A stretch of 64,000 nucleotides of DNA. Origin: an uncultured Aquimarina sp. Its GTDB lineage: Bacteria > Bacteroidota > Bacteroidia > Flavobacteriales > Flavobacteriaceae. Under the pieces are notes generated by a model that saw nothing but the letters and a program-made list of their open reading frames with translations, had not been told where the DNA came from and did not search any database. Made by a program: the position numbers and the translations under genes. This document shows positions 1 to 9,884 of this stretch, piece by piece; the first letter of the stretch is position 1, and every line of letters starts with the position of its first letter. The DNA is taken from assembly GCF_947492405.1 (NCBI RefSeq), contig NZ_CANLMP010000001.1, positions 620,001 to 684,000 of the forward strand. The letters are read 5' to 3'.

Positions 1-531
1 ATTGATAAGAAAGCATTAGAAAAGAGTCTTCCTTTAATCAATATTAGGTTTGAGGTTAGTTCTAAAACAGGGTTGGCCGAAGTAATGCTTAATGACGAAA
101 ATGTAGAGAAGGAAATAAGAACATTAGAAGTTTCTAGGCAAGTAAGCCCAATTGCAGCGATATCAATAGTTCGAAAAAAATTGGTAGAACAGCAGCAATT
201 AATGGGTAAAGATAGGGGAATTGTGATGGATGGAAGAGATATTGGAACGGTTGTTTTTCCGAATGCAGAATTAAAATTATTTATGACAGCAACCGCAAAA
301 GATAGAGCAGAGCGAAGATATAACGAACTTTTGGAAAGAGGAGAAAATGTTACGTATGAAGATGTTCTAAAAAATGTAGTTAATAGAGATCATATCGATA
401 GCACAAGAAAAGATTCTCCTCTTCGTAAAGCTGAAGATGCTGTAGTAATTGATAACTCTAATCTTACGCTTGTAGAACAATTTGATCAAATACTTACCAT
501 AGCAAACGAGGCAATTACCAAAAAAAGCTAA
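1..531 (+). CDS. cmk: Cytidylate kinase, 5' end truncated by window
   Basis: Frame open from base 1; GIVMDGRDIGTVVFPNAELKLFMTA and ERAERRYNEL-like motifs typical of Cmk C-terminal half. Confidence 0.9.
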   Translation: MDKKALEKSLPLINIRFEVSSKTGLAEVMLNDENVEKEIRTLEVSRQVSPIAAISIVRKKLVEQQQLMGKDRGIVMDGRDIGTVVFPNAELKLFMTATAKDRAERRYNELLERGENVTYEDVLKNVVNRDHIDSTRKDSPLRKAEDAVVIDNSNLTLVEQFDQILTIANEAITKKS

Positions 532-893
532 TTAGCACTAATGGTCTTAATAATGGGAGTAATTTTTTTCTTTAGATTAATAGAAAGTATTTCTCTAGTT
601 TCGTAGTATGTATGACTATCTTTTTTCCATTCTATTAATTCGGTAAGTTCACTATTACCTTTAATTAGAATCAATCTATTAAATGTTAATGTAATATCAC
701 CAATTTTATTGTATTTAGTGATAGAAGGGTCGTTCACCTTATTATGAGGTTTTTGAATTACAATTTGATACTCTTTCCCATTATTCATAACTACAAGGCC
801 TGCACTTTCATAAATCACTTGGATTTTAGATAAACATTGTCCATAATTAGTAATGGAAAACAGTAAAAAAAATAAAAATAAAATTTTTACCAT
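528..893 (-). CDS. Small secreted hypothetical protein (paralog of 1151-1471)
   Basis: N-terminal signal peptide-like MVKILFLFFLLFSITNYGQ; stop codon overlaps the convergent cmk stop. Confidence 0.6.
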   Translation of the reverse strand: MVKILFLFFLLFSITNYGQCLSKIQVIYESAGLVVMNNGKEYQIVIQKPHNKVNDPSITKYNKIGDITLTFNRLILIKGNSELTELIEWKKDSHTYYETREILSINLKKKITPIIKTISAN

Positions 894-1150
894 GATACAT
901 TTATTTGTAGTATTTACCTTACAATTTATGGTTTTAAAGTTGTTTTATTGTTATAAAACCATAATTATTTATGCTTTTTTCGATAAAATACACAGTTTGT
1001 TCCCTGAAAACCAGTAAAATAGATGCGATTAGTTATGTAATATACTTGTATAAATGAACAAAATTTAGACAAATCTAATGAAAAGCACAAAGAAAATTCA
1101 GATAAAGTATTGGTAATAAGTTTCTTAAATATAAAGATGAAAAAGCAGAC

Positions 1151-1471
1151 TTACTCAGAATCTTTAGACGGTCTAAGTTCGTAGAAAGTCATTTTTCCTT
1201 TTATCCATTCTATTAGTTCCTTTTTTTCTTCATTTTCTTTGACTAATAATACGCGATTAAGAATAAGTGTTTTGTCTTCGAAATTATATCTTAAAGGAAT
1301 AGAGGTATCAGTTACTGCGTAAAGAGGTGTTTCTTTTAAAATTTTATACTCTTTACCATCGTTCATTACTACAGCTTTCTTGGATTCAAAAATAATATTG
1401 GTTTTAGATAAAGCTTGCCCATACCCAGATATTGCCAATATTAGGAAGAATGAAAATAAAATTGATTTCAT
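1151..1471 (-). CDS. Small secreted hypothetical protein (paralog of 528-893)
   Basis: Signal peptide-like N-terminus; shares GQxLSK, NxGKEY, LNRxLLxK, ELIEW with neighbour. Confidence 0.6.
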   Translation of the reverse strand: MKSILFSFFLILAISGYGQALSKTNIIFESKKAVVMNDGKEYKILKETPLYAVTDTSIPLRYNFEDKTLILNRVLLVKENEEKKELIEWIKGKMTFYELRPSKDSE

Positions 1472-1623
1472 AATTATTTACAGATTTGGATGGGGTGTGT
1501 TACGGTTAAACCTCAAAGTTAAGGATTTTATTGTTTTTCACCAGTATTTTTAAGTAAACACTGAAATTTTATTCTTTTGTTAACGTATCACTCAAAATTT
1601 TCAGGGAATATTTAGCCAAAAAA

Positions 1624-1656
1624 AGAGGCCATCCAATAACGTTTAGGAAAGCCTCT
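1624..1656 (-). terminator. Putative hairpin terminator downstream of LysM gene
   Basis: Inverted AGAGGC...GCCTCT arms just 3' of the minus-strand gene. Confidence 0.5.
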
Positions 1657-1683
1657 ATTATAAAGTATGTTTTAAAATGTATC

Positions 1684-2061
1684 TTATAGATTAGGGATAA
1701 TTAATTCTTGATCTGGATGAATAACATCAGGATTCTTAAGAATATGAGTGTTTGCAGCAAAAATCTCTTTATATTTCATAGGGTCTTTAAAATAGTGTTT
1801 TGCTATTTTACTTAAAGACTCTCCGCTTTTCACGGTATGTCTATGATATACAGAGGTATCCGCTACATCAATGTCAGCTACGATATCAGCAGGAGCTTCT
1901 CCTCCGATTTCTTTTATTTTATCCCAAAGTTGATTTTTTTCATATTGAGTATTTGCTGTTCCTTTTACTTTAAGAACTCCATTATCTTCAGAAACGTCAC
2001 CATTTTGGATATTTAATTCTTGTCCTAAATCCAAAACATCTTGATATTTTGCTTTAACCAT
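1684..2061 (-). CDS. LysM (BON-like) domain protein, Kbp/YgaU-like
   Basis: HTVKSGESLSKIAKHYFKDPMKYKEIFAANTHILKNPDVIHPDQELIIP LysM signature. Confidence 0.85.
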   Translation of the reverse strand: MVKAKYQDVLDLGQELNIQNGDVSEDNGVLKVKGTANTQYEKNQLWDKIKEIGGEAPADIVADIDVADTSVYHRHTVKSGESLSKIAKHYFKDPMKYKEIFAANTHILKNPDVIHPDQELIIPNL

Positions 2062-2213
2062 AACTAAGTTGATTTTTTAAATTATTATTTAGATTTACTC
2101 AAATATAATAATTTCTATAGTTGATTTTATATTATTTCCTTATTAAAAAACATCTTATAATCGATGAAATACATAATTTATCTATATTCGAATGCTTATA
2201 AATAAAAGTGAAT

Positions 2214-3011
2214 ATGTTTCGAAAACGATTTTATTATCTTATTCAACTACAATATTTAGGGTTTAGGTATCATGGATGGCAAAAACAGCCAAAAGTGAAT
2301 ACTTTACAACGAATGGTAGAACGTACTATAAATTATGTACTGGACACTACAGATTTTAAGATTTTGGCTGCAGGCCGTACGGATGCAAAAGTTTCTGCAA
2401 ATGAAGCTTATGTAGAATTATTTGTGGATCATACACCATTAGATTTAAAGATTTTTTTTAATTTATTTAACCAAAATTTACCGCAAGATATAAGAGCTAT
2501 CAGTATACAGGAAACGGATGAGAGGTTCAATATTATACAGCATCCTAAGATTAAGGAATATATATATCTATTTTCTTATGGTAAAAAATTTCACCCTTTC
2601 AGTGCTCCATTTATGTATAATGTAATGGAGGATCTAGATATTGATTTAATGATAATGGCCGCTAAATTATTTGAAGGAAAGCATAATTTTAGATCATATT
2701 GCCATAGACCGAATGAACATACAATTGTGCAAGGAGAAATTATACAATGTGAAATAGTAAAGAATACATTATATACTGCTAGTTTTTTTCCTGAAAAGAG
2801 TTACTTATTGAGAGTAAAGGGAGAAGGGTTTAAAAGAAACCAAATTCGATTGATGATGGGAGCATTATTGGATCTAGGAAAAGGCAAAATTAACATAGAT
2901 TTTATTAAACGTACACTAGATCCGGATGCAGAAAAGATCACTTTAGAGCATATCGTTCCGGGTTCTGGATTGATCTTAAATTCTGTAACACTTAAAAATG
3001 AAATATCATGA
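2214..3011 (+). CDS. truA: tRNA pseudouridine synthase A-like
   Basis: YLGFRYHGWQKQP...TLQRMVE, AAGRTDAKVSA catalytic Asp motif; ATG at 2214 preferred over GTG 2208. Confidence 0.85.
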   Translation: MFRKRFYYLIQLQYLGFRYHGWQKQPKVNTLQRMVERTINYVLDTTDFKILAAGRTDAKVSANEAYVELFVDHTPLDLKIFFNLFNQNLPQDIRAISIQETDERFNIIQHPKIKEYIYLFSYGKKFHPFSAPFMYNVMEDLDIDLMIMAAKLFEGKHNFRSYCHRPNEHTIVQGEIIQCEIVKNTLYTASFFPEKSYLLRVKGEGFKRNQIRLMMGALLDLGKGKINIDFIKRTLDPDAEKITLEHIVPGSGLILNSVTLKNEIS

Positions 3012-3658
3012 AAGTAGTATCTACCAATATAGGAGAACCTCAAACTATTTCGTGGAGAGGAAAAGAAGTAAAAACAGGTATTTATAAATATCCTGTTAAC
3101 AAACCGATATTTCTTGATACAGAGGATGTAAGAGGAGATCATGTTATAGACAGACGTGTTCATGGAGGCGTGGATAAAGCTTGTTATTTATATGCAGCAG
3201 AACATTATCCTTATTGGAAAGAAAAATATCCCGATTTAGAATGGGATTATGGCATGTTTGGTGAGAACCTTACAGTTTTAGGACTTGATGAACGATTAAT
3301 TAAAATTGGAGACGTCTATCAATTAGGAGAAGCTGTAGTTCAGGTTTCACAACCAAGACAACCGTGTTATAAGCTAGGAGTGCGTTTTGGAACACAATCT
3401 ATTTTAAAACAATTTATCGAAGCAATGATACCAGGAGTTTATCTAAGAGTTTTGACTTCTGGAGAAGTCAAAACAGATGATATTTTGATGCCAGCAGAAA
3501 TACATAAGGATGGAATCACCATTCGTGATATGTACCGATTGCTTTATGATCAAAATTCATATCTTGATTTGGCTAAAAAAGCACTAGATAATCCTTTTGT
3601 TACCGTAAATAATAAGAAAAATATATTGAATAGATATGGAAGCTCTATTTCTAAGTAG
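3008..3658 (+). CDS. MOSC domain-containing protein (YiiM-like)
   Basis: HGGVDKACYLYAAEHYPYW, FGENLTVLGLDE, VSQPRQPCYKLG; overlaps truA by ATGA. Confidence 0.85.
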   Translation: MKVVSTNIGEPQTISWRGKEVKTGIYKYPVNKPIFLDTEDVRGDHVIDRRVHGGVDKACYLYAAEHYPYWKEKYPDLEWDYGMFGENLTVLGLDERLIKIGDVYQLGEAVVQVSQPRQPCYKLGVRFGTQSILKQFIEAMIPGVYLRVLTSGEVKTDDILMPAEIHKDGITIRDMYRLLYDQNSYLDLAKKALDNPFVTVNNKKNILNRYGSSISK

Positions 3659-3661
3659 GAT

Positions 3662-4795
3662 ATGGATACCAAGCAAGTTAAAAATTTAATTATTGGAACG
3701 GGTCCGGCAGGATTGGCAGTTGCGGGACGTTTTAGGAAAAAAAATATTTCTTTTGAAATATTTGAACAAACAGATAAAATAGCCTGGAGTTGGCATAATC
3801 ATTATGATCGTTTATTATTACATACGGTAAAAGAACTTTCGCATTTACCTTATTTAAAATTTCCAGAAGAATATCCCAGGTATGTTCCTAAAACGATGCT
3901 AGCAGAATATTATGAGCAGTATGCAAAGCATTTTGATATTAATCCTCAATTTAATGTTGAAGTCCAATCTATAAGAAAAGAAGATAATCATTGGACTGTG
4001 ATCACCAATAAGCAAAACTATCACTCAGAAAATGTTATCGTTGCTACCGGAGTGAACAGAATTCCTTTTTCTCCTGTTTGGAAGCATCAGGAATATTATA
4101 AAGGAGAAATTATTCATAGTAGAAACTATAAAAATTCATTGCCATTTAAAGGAAAGAAGGTACTTATAGTGGGTATGGGAAATACAGGTGCTGAATTGGC
4201 ACTAGATCTCAGCGAACAAGATATTGATGTAACTATTTCTGTAAGAAGTTCATTACTTATTGTTCCGAGAGATATTAATGGTAGACCTGTTCAGATTACA
4301 GCCAGAAAATTAGAAAAACTACCTTTTGGGTTAGGAAGATGGATTGGCAAGCAAGTAAGAAGCATTGTGATTGGTGATCTTTCTAAATATGGGATTTCGA
4401 TTTCTAGAAAAGATCCCATCAATCATCTAAAACAAACAGGAAAAACACCAGTTATTGATTTAGGAACGGTAAAGCAAATAAAATCAGGTAAAATCAAGGT
4501 GATAGGAGATATCTCTTCATTTTATGAAAATGGGGTGCAGCTAAAAGATGGGACTAGATTTGAGGCAAATGTAGTAATCCTTGCTACTGGATATCGTGCT
4601 AAGGTAGATCAGTTTATAGAAAATACAGATGGATTACTGGATCGATATGGTGTTCCTGAAAATGTTATTGGAAAAGGTAAGCATAAAGGCTTGTTTTTTG
4701 TTGGATTTGATAACTATAAGCTCGGTGGAATATTAGGCACTATTGTTACTGATTCTGAAACGATAGTCAATGAGATATTACAAAAACATGGGTAA
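3662..4795 (+). CDS. Flavin-dependent monooxygenase/oxidoreductase (YUCCA/FMO-like)
   Basis: GTGPAGLAVAGRF FAD-binding motif, GMGNTGAELA NADPH-binding motif, ILATGYR. Confidence 0.85.
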   Translation: MDTKQVKNLIIGTGPAGLAVAGRFRKKNISFEIFEQTDKIAWSWHNHYDRLLLHTVKELSHLPYLKFPEEYPRYVPKTMLAEYYEQYAKHFDINPQFNVEVQSIRKEDNHWTVITNKQNYHSENVIVATGVNRIPFSPVWKHQEYYKGEIIHSRNYKNSLPFKGKKVLIVGMGNTGAELALDLSEQDIDVTISVRSSLLIVPRDINGRPVQITARKLEKLPFGLGRWIGKQVRSIVIGDLSKYGISISRKDPINHLKQTGKTPVIDLGTVKQIKSGKIKVIGDISSFYENGVQLKDGTRFEANVVILATGYRAKVDQFIENTDGLLDRYGVPENVIGKGKHKGLFFVGFDNYKLGGILGTIVTDSETIVNEILQKHG

Positions 4796-4894
4796 TTTCA
4801 CTGTTTTCGGGGTATCATTTTGATGTTGATTTTATGATGTTTGTAGTATACTTATGATAAAACTGTTTATCATAAACTATTATTATTATTATTA

Positions 4895-5545
4895 ATGAAA
4901 CATAAATCACTACTTCTTTTGTTTTTGTTAGCTATTGGTCAACTTTCAATTGCTCAGGAAGAAACCTTAAGACCTTCTTTGAATTTTTATGATGATAACT
5001 TAGCGTTGAATAATTTTCCTGCAATTTCCGAAGATCGCTCACATTATTTAATATTATATAATGAGTATTCTTGTTGTATTGAGACTGAAGAGGTGCTACA
5101 AAAAATAAGTACTAAGAACGGAAGAATTTTGAATGAAATTGTCATATATCCTGGAAGTGAAGCAACTCAATTTACAGCTGAGCAACAAAAGGGGATTTAT
5201 GATAAGGTATTAAAGCTGTTGAAAAGTAGTAACTATACAACATTAAAAAGAATTCCAACATATAATCATATGTATGATGATGATAAGAACACTTTTCTTG
5301 CATTTGAAATAAAAAAAGAAACTTTCAAAAGTGAGAAAATAGATCTTCCAAGACTTGGGGCACATGGTTTTTGTTGTAATGGTGGTACAGATCTAAATGA
5401 GAACTGTCTGTTATATCAAAGTATTATCAACGCATGGTTTTCTAAAGAACATAATTTTTTACTTATTGAATCTGGGATACATCATGGTATGAACGGCTGT
5501 GATCAAGGTCCTTTTTATAAAGTGATCCAAGTTGCTAATGATTAA
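4895..5545 (+). CDS. Secreted hypothetical protein
   Basis: Signal peptide MKHKSLLLLFLLAIGQLSIAQ; no recognised domain. Confidence 0.6.
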   Translation: MKHKSLLLLFLLAIGQLSIAQEETLRPSLNFYDDNLALNNFPAISEDRSHYLILYNEYSCCIETEEVLQKISTKNGRILNEIVIYPGSEATQFTAEQQKGIYDKVLKLLKSSNYTTLKRIPTYNHMYDDDKNTFLAFEIKKETFKSEKIDLPRLGAHGFCCNGGTDLNENCLLYQSIINAWFSKEHNFLLIESGIHHGMNGCDQGPFYKVIQVAND

Positions 5546-5550
5546 TTTTT

Positions 5551-5730
5551 AACCTGAGTTCGATTATTCCAAAGCGCGTCAGTTTGATTTCTATGACAAA
5601 TTCAAGCGTTTTGGATTTAAAAACCTATTCTCGATAGCTCTGCTGAGCTTGTCGAAGTACAATTTTCCTTCGTCAAAGGACTCGAATTGACGTTTTTTAG
5701 GTCTAAAACATTAATAATCGAACTCAGGTT
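5551..5730. repeat. Inverted-repeat element between convergent genes
   Basis: Perfect 18-bp arms AACCTGAGTTCGATTATT (5551-5568) / AATAATCGAACTCAGGTT (5713-5730). Confidence 0.75.
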
Positions 5731-7852
5731 ATTGTAATGAGTCATTTTCCAAAACCGCTAATGCCAATTTTATAGTATTATAATCCATTGCTTGTTCGAA
5801 ATGCTCAAAATAAGGCTTTAGAGTTTCAGGATTACCTAACGTTTCTTTTGCTTCTTTTACAGAAATGATATCTTCCTTACTTATGAATTGTTTTAGATCA
5901 ATGTCTTCGCCATCATTGTATAATTTCATGATATGAGAAAAAATAGTAGAATGCGCTAGTTTTCTTTCCTGTGAGATTTCTTCAATTGATAATCCTTGAT
6001 TATATAAATTCAAGGTTTCTTTATACGAATTGCCTTTGTTTTTATTAGTTTTTTTCTTCTTTTTAGTCTTTTCAGCAGAGAAGTCAATAATAGCCTTGAT
6101 GAATTGATATCCGTAGTTTTGCATTTTTAATTTCCCTACACCGCTTATTTGCATGAATTCATCATCACTCATCGGTCTGGACTTTTCCATTTCTTTTAAA
6201 GAGGCATCATTAAAAATCTGATATGCAGGAATACCAGCTTCTTTAGCTAGTTCTAAACGAAGTTCGCGCAACTTATCGAATAATGTATTTGACTTTGTTT
6301 TTTTAATCTGTTGAGCAGCAGTTTCTTTAATTTTTTCAAATTCTGCAAGATTGGCTAGACTAACTTTTTCACCTTCAAATAATACTTTTTTAGATAGGGA
6401 AGTGAGTTTAAGTTTGTTATTAAGATGAAAAGCAATTTCCAGATATCCCTGATTAATCAACTGTATTATATATTGTTGCCAATCTCTCCAAGAAATATCA
6501 TTAGCAATACCATACGTTTTTAAGCTTTGATATCCTTTATCTAAAACCGTAGCATTCTGAGCTCCTCTAAGAACGTCAATTACAGTTCCTATAGGTTCTT
6601 CTTCTTTAATTCGTGCCACTGTAGATAATGCTTTTTGCGCGATAATAGTTCCATCAATAAAGCTTGGTGGATTTTTGCAGACATCACAATTACCGCAATC
6701 TTTTTCAATTAGTTCTCCAAAATAGCTTAGTAATATTTTTCTACGACAACTAAGAGAATCTGCATATTGTTTCATTCTATCCAACTTAGCCATCTGCACT
6801 TCTTGATTACCAGATGTTGTTGCGAACTTTTGTAATTGTACAACATCAGCATAACTGTGAAATAGTAGTGTAGCAGAAGGTAATCCATCACGACCGGCAC
6901 GACCAATCTCCTGGTAATACCCTTCGATGTTTTTTGGTAAATTATAATGAATCACCCAACGTACATTGGATTTATCGATTCCCATGCCAAAAGCAATAGT
7001 AGCGCATACAATTTGTACAGTATCATTTATAAAACCTTCTTGTACTTGAGCTCTTTTTTTATGATCTACACCCGCATGATAGGCCTCTGCAATAAATCCT
7101 TGACTTTGTAGTTTTTCTGCCAACATTTCTGTTGTTTTTCTGCTCAGACAATAGATAATACCAACATCATTAGGTTTGTCTTCCAGGAAATCTATAATTT
7201 GTTCTACTCTCTTGTTCCCTGGACGTACTTCCAGACTGAGATTTTTACGATCAAAGGATGCTAAAAATTGCTTTGCATTAGGAATATTTAATTGTTTACA
7301 AATATCTTGTCGAGTTGCTTTATCTGCTGTCGCAGTTAATGCAATTACCGGAGTATCTGGAAACCTGTTTTTTAAGTAACCTAATTGAGTATACGCGGGT
7401 CTAAAATCGTGACCCCAAGCCGATATACAATGTGCTTCGTCAATAGCAATTAAACTTATAGTAATTTGTGAGAGTATAGTATCCAAAAAACTCAAACTCT
7501 CAGGAGCGACATAAAGTAGTTTAAGATCTTTATCCAGGAGCTTTTGATAAATTTCTTGTTGTTCATTTTCATTCTGACTACTATTCACAAAAGCTGCTTC
7601 TACGCCACTGGCTCGTAATCCATCTACCTGATCTTTCATTAATGCAATTAATGGAGAAATTACCAAGGTAATACCAGGAAGTAATAATGCAGGTAATTGG
7701 TAACAAATAGATTTTCCGCCACCAGTAGGCATAATGACCATGTTATCATTACCATTAAATATCGAATTGACAATCTCTTGTTGTAGTGGTCTAAAACTGT
7801 CGTATCCGAAATACTCTTTTAGCGTACTTAGAATTTGTTGTTGTTCTGGCAT
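5729..7852 (-). CDS. recQ: ATP-dependent DNA helicase RecQ
   Basis: MPTGGGKSICYQLPALL, DEAHCISAWGHDFRP, QEIGRAGRDG, CGNCDVC zinc site, C-terminal HRDC region. Confidence 0.95.
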   Translation of the reverse strand: MPEQQQILSTLKEYFGYDSFRPLQQEIVNSIFNGNDNMVIMPTGGGKSICYQLPALLLPGITLVISPLIALMKDQVDGLRASGVEAAFVNSSQNENEQQEIYQKLLDKDLKLLYVAPESLSFLDTILSQITISLIAIDEAHCISAWGHDFRPAYTQLGYLKNRFPDTPVIALTATADKATRQDICKQLNIPNAKQFLASFDRKNLSLEVRPGNKRVEQIIDFLEDKPNDVGIIYCLSRKTTEMLAEKLQSQGFIAEAYHAGVDHKKRAQVQEGFINDTVQIVCATIAFGMGIDKSNVRWVIHYNLPKNIEGYYQEIGRAGRDGLPSATLLFHSYADVVQLQKFATTSGNQEVQMAKLDRMKQYADSLSCRRKILLSYFGELIEKDCGNCDVCKNPPSFIDGTIIAQKALSTVARIKEEEPIGTVIDVLRGAQNATVLDKGYQSLKTYGIANDISWRDWQQYIIQLINQGYLEIAFHLNNKLKLTSLSKKVLFEGEKVSLANLAEFEKIKETAAQQIKKTKSNTLFDKLRELRLELAKEAGIPAYQIFNDASLKEMEKSRPMSDDEFMQISGVGKLKMQNYGYQFIKAIIDFSAEKTKKKKKTNKNKGNSYKETLNLYNQGLSIEEISQERKLAHSTIFSHIMKLYNDGEDIDLKQFISKEDIISVKEAKETLGNPETLKPYFEHFEQAMDYNTIKLALAVLENDSLQ

Positions 7853-7911
7853 AAATGCAAAGAAAGGAAAAATGAAATCAAAAACTAAGTCATAAGGATA
7901 TAGCTTATGAA

Positions 7912-9243
7912 CTATCTTTTAATTTTATTCATTTGAACAGGTAGACCATCTTCAGGAACTTGCAGAGGAACCGGTTTTACGGGCATTTTATATACCGAAT
8001 CTACAGACCATTCATGAGATAGTAATAACGTACTAATTACATATTTTATTTGCATTTCTGCAAAAGCAAATCCAATACAATAATGGGCTCCTGCTCCAAA
8101 AGGAGTATATGTATAAGGACATTTAGTATGTTCGCTTCTTTCTTTAGAAAAACGTTCTGGGTCAAAATCTGCAGGACAGGACCATACTTCCGGGTTGTGA
8201 TGGTTTTGATCAATATCAACTGATACATGGGTGTCTTTTGGGATATTATATCCTTTGTAATTAAATTCCTTTGTAGACATCCTGCCGATAGATACCAAAG
8301 GAGGAAAACGTCTTAATGTTTCCTTTAAAGCTAGTCCAAATTGCTCCAGTTTTCTTAGATCTTTTACTGTAAAATCATCACCGTATTCTTCATAAAAACC
8401 TTGAGCCTCTTTTCTTAATTTACGTTGCCAATCCGGATGTTTTGCCAGAAAATAACAAAAACTAGTTTGTGTGCTGGCTGTAGTGTCGTGAGCCGCCATT
8501 AGAATAAAGATTAAATGATCAATGATTTGCTCATCATTCAATGATTCGCCATCTTCATTTTTGGCATTAACAAGTATGCTAAAAAGATCTTTTTTTGGGT
8601 TGTTTTTTCTTTCTGGTAATAAACCTTTAAAGAATGTAATCAGATATTTCCTAGCTTTAATTCCTTTTCCGTATGCAGTAAATGGCAATTTAATAGGAAG
8701 GGCAGAGCTGGCATCAACAATATCTGTTATTGCTTTATTGATTTTAGTAAATTGTTGACTTTTATTAATTCCAAAAAAAACTTCTAGAGCAATTTCCAAG
8801 GTAAATTCTTTTAGTAATGGAAACATTTTGGGATTAGGATCATTCCAGGTTGAAATATGAGAAGGGACAATACTTTTCATCATATCTAAATATCCTTCCA
8901 TAGGTTTTTTCTTAAATGCTTCTGCAATAATGGAACGATGATGTTTATGTTTATCACCATCCATAAGCATCAAACCATTTGGAAATAAGTCTTTTAGTAT
9001 AAGATCCCAGGCTTCTTTGCTATTAAAATCCTTATCGTTTTCTACTAATGTATAACGTGCTGAATCCTTATCATGAAGTGTAGAGATCTCTCTATTCAGG
9101 ATCCTAACCTTGTAGATTTCTCCATACTTTTCTAATTTTTTTCGTTTAAAAGTATGATAGTCCTTGAAAAAAGCTAATAAATCTCCCCAAGGTAGTAATG
9201 ATGAAGTTTTACCAGGGATTTCCTTCAATTTGGACTTTTCCAT
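7912..9243 (-). CDS. Cytochrome P450
   Basis: AAHDTTA I-helix, ETLR ExxR motif, FGAGAHYCIG heme-binding loop. Confidence 0.93.
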   Translation of the reverse strand: MEKSKLKEIPGKTSSLLPWGDLLAFFKDYHTFKRKKLEKYGEIYKVRILNREISTLHDKDSARYTLVENDKDFNSKEAWDLILKDLFPNGLMLMDGDKHKHHRSIIAEAFKKKPMEGYLDMMKSIVPSHISTWNDPNPKMFPLLKEFTLEIALEVFFGINKSQQFTKINKAITDIVDASSALPIKLPFTAYGKGIKARKYLITFFKGLLPERKNNPKKDLFSILVNAKNEDGESLNDEQIIDHLIFILMAAHDTTASTQTSFCYFLAKHPDWQRKLRKEAQGFYEEYGDDFTVKDLRKLEQFGLALKETLRRFPPLVSIGRMSTKEFNYKGYNIPKDTHVSVDIDQNHHNPEVWSCPADFDPERFSKERSEHTKCPYTYTPFGAGAHYCIGFAFAEMQIKYVISTLLLSHEWSVDSVYKMPVKPVPLQVPEDGLPVQMNKIKR

Positions 9244-9322
9244 TAAATTAGATTTACTAGATTATTCTATAAAGCTAATAAAACAAAAATATATTCATAG
9301 TGTACTTTTACTATTTAATTTT

Positions 9323-9694
9323 TTAAACGTGCTGATCCAAAAGAATCGTGTTTCCATCAGGATCAATTATTACAACACTTCCTGGACCGCTAGAGTTTTC
9401 ATCTGTCTCTCGTTCTAATTTTATGCCTTTCTTTTTCAAATGCTTCTGAATTTCTCTTACATCATCAAAATTTTCAAGTTTATTAGCTGCAGTATCCCAT
9501 CCAGGATTGAAAGTCATAATATTGTTTTCAAACATTCCTTGAAAAAGCCCGACTATGTTGTTTTCATTTTTCATTATCAGGTAATTCCTTTCGATATCTC
9601 CAGCAAATACATTGAATCCAAGGCTCTCATAAAATTCTTTTGATACGTTAATATCTTTAACGTTCAGACTTATTGAAAATGCTCCTAATTTCAT
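9323..9694 (-). CDS. VOC (glyoxalase/bleomycin resistance) family protein
   Basis: FSISLNVKDINVSKEFYESLGF...SSGPGSVVIIDPDGNTILLDQ. Confidence 0.88.
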   Translation of the reverse strand: MKLGAFSISLNVKDINVSKEFYESLGFNVFAGDIERNYLIMKNENNIVGLFQGMFENNIMTFNPGWDTAANKLENFDDVREIQKHLKKKGIKLERETDENSSGPGSVVIIDPDGNTILLDQHV

Positions 9695-9884
9695 TCGTTT
9701 GGTTTATTTAATTTATATGAATTGTTGTTCTCTCTTAATTGCTTATAGCTAAAAACTATTAGATACTAACTTTGATTCTAAGAAAGTTACTAAAATTTAG
9801 ATTAATGAAGAATACTATCACGATTTATCTTAAAAGGCGTGAAATTTAGATATAAGGTTATCTGAAGTTCTATTTGTTTATTAG

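Noticed and set aside
2801-3163. 120-aa minus-strand ORF
   Set aside because: Antisense to the well-supported truA/MOSC genes; composition not protein-like
8046-8228. 60-aa minus-strand ORF overlapping P450
   Set aside because: Out-of-frame reading within the heme-binding region of the P450 gene
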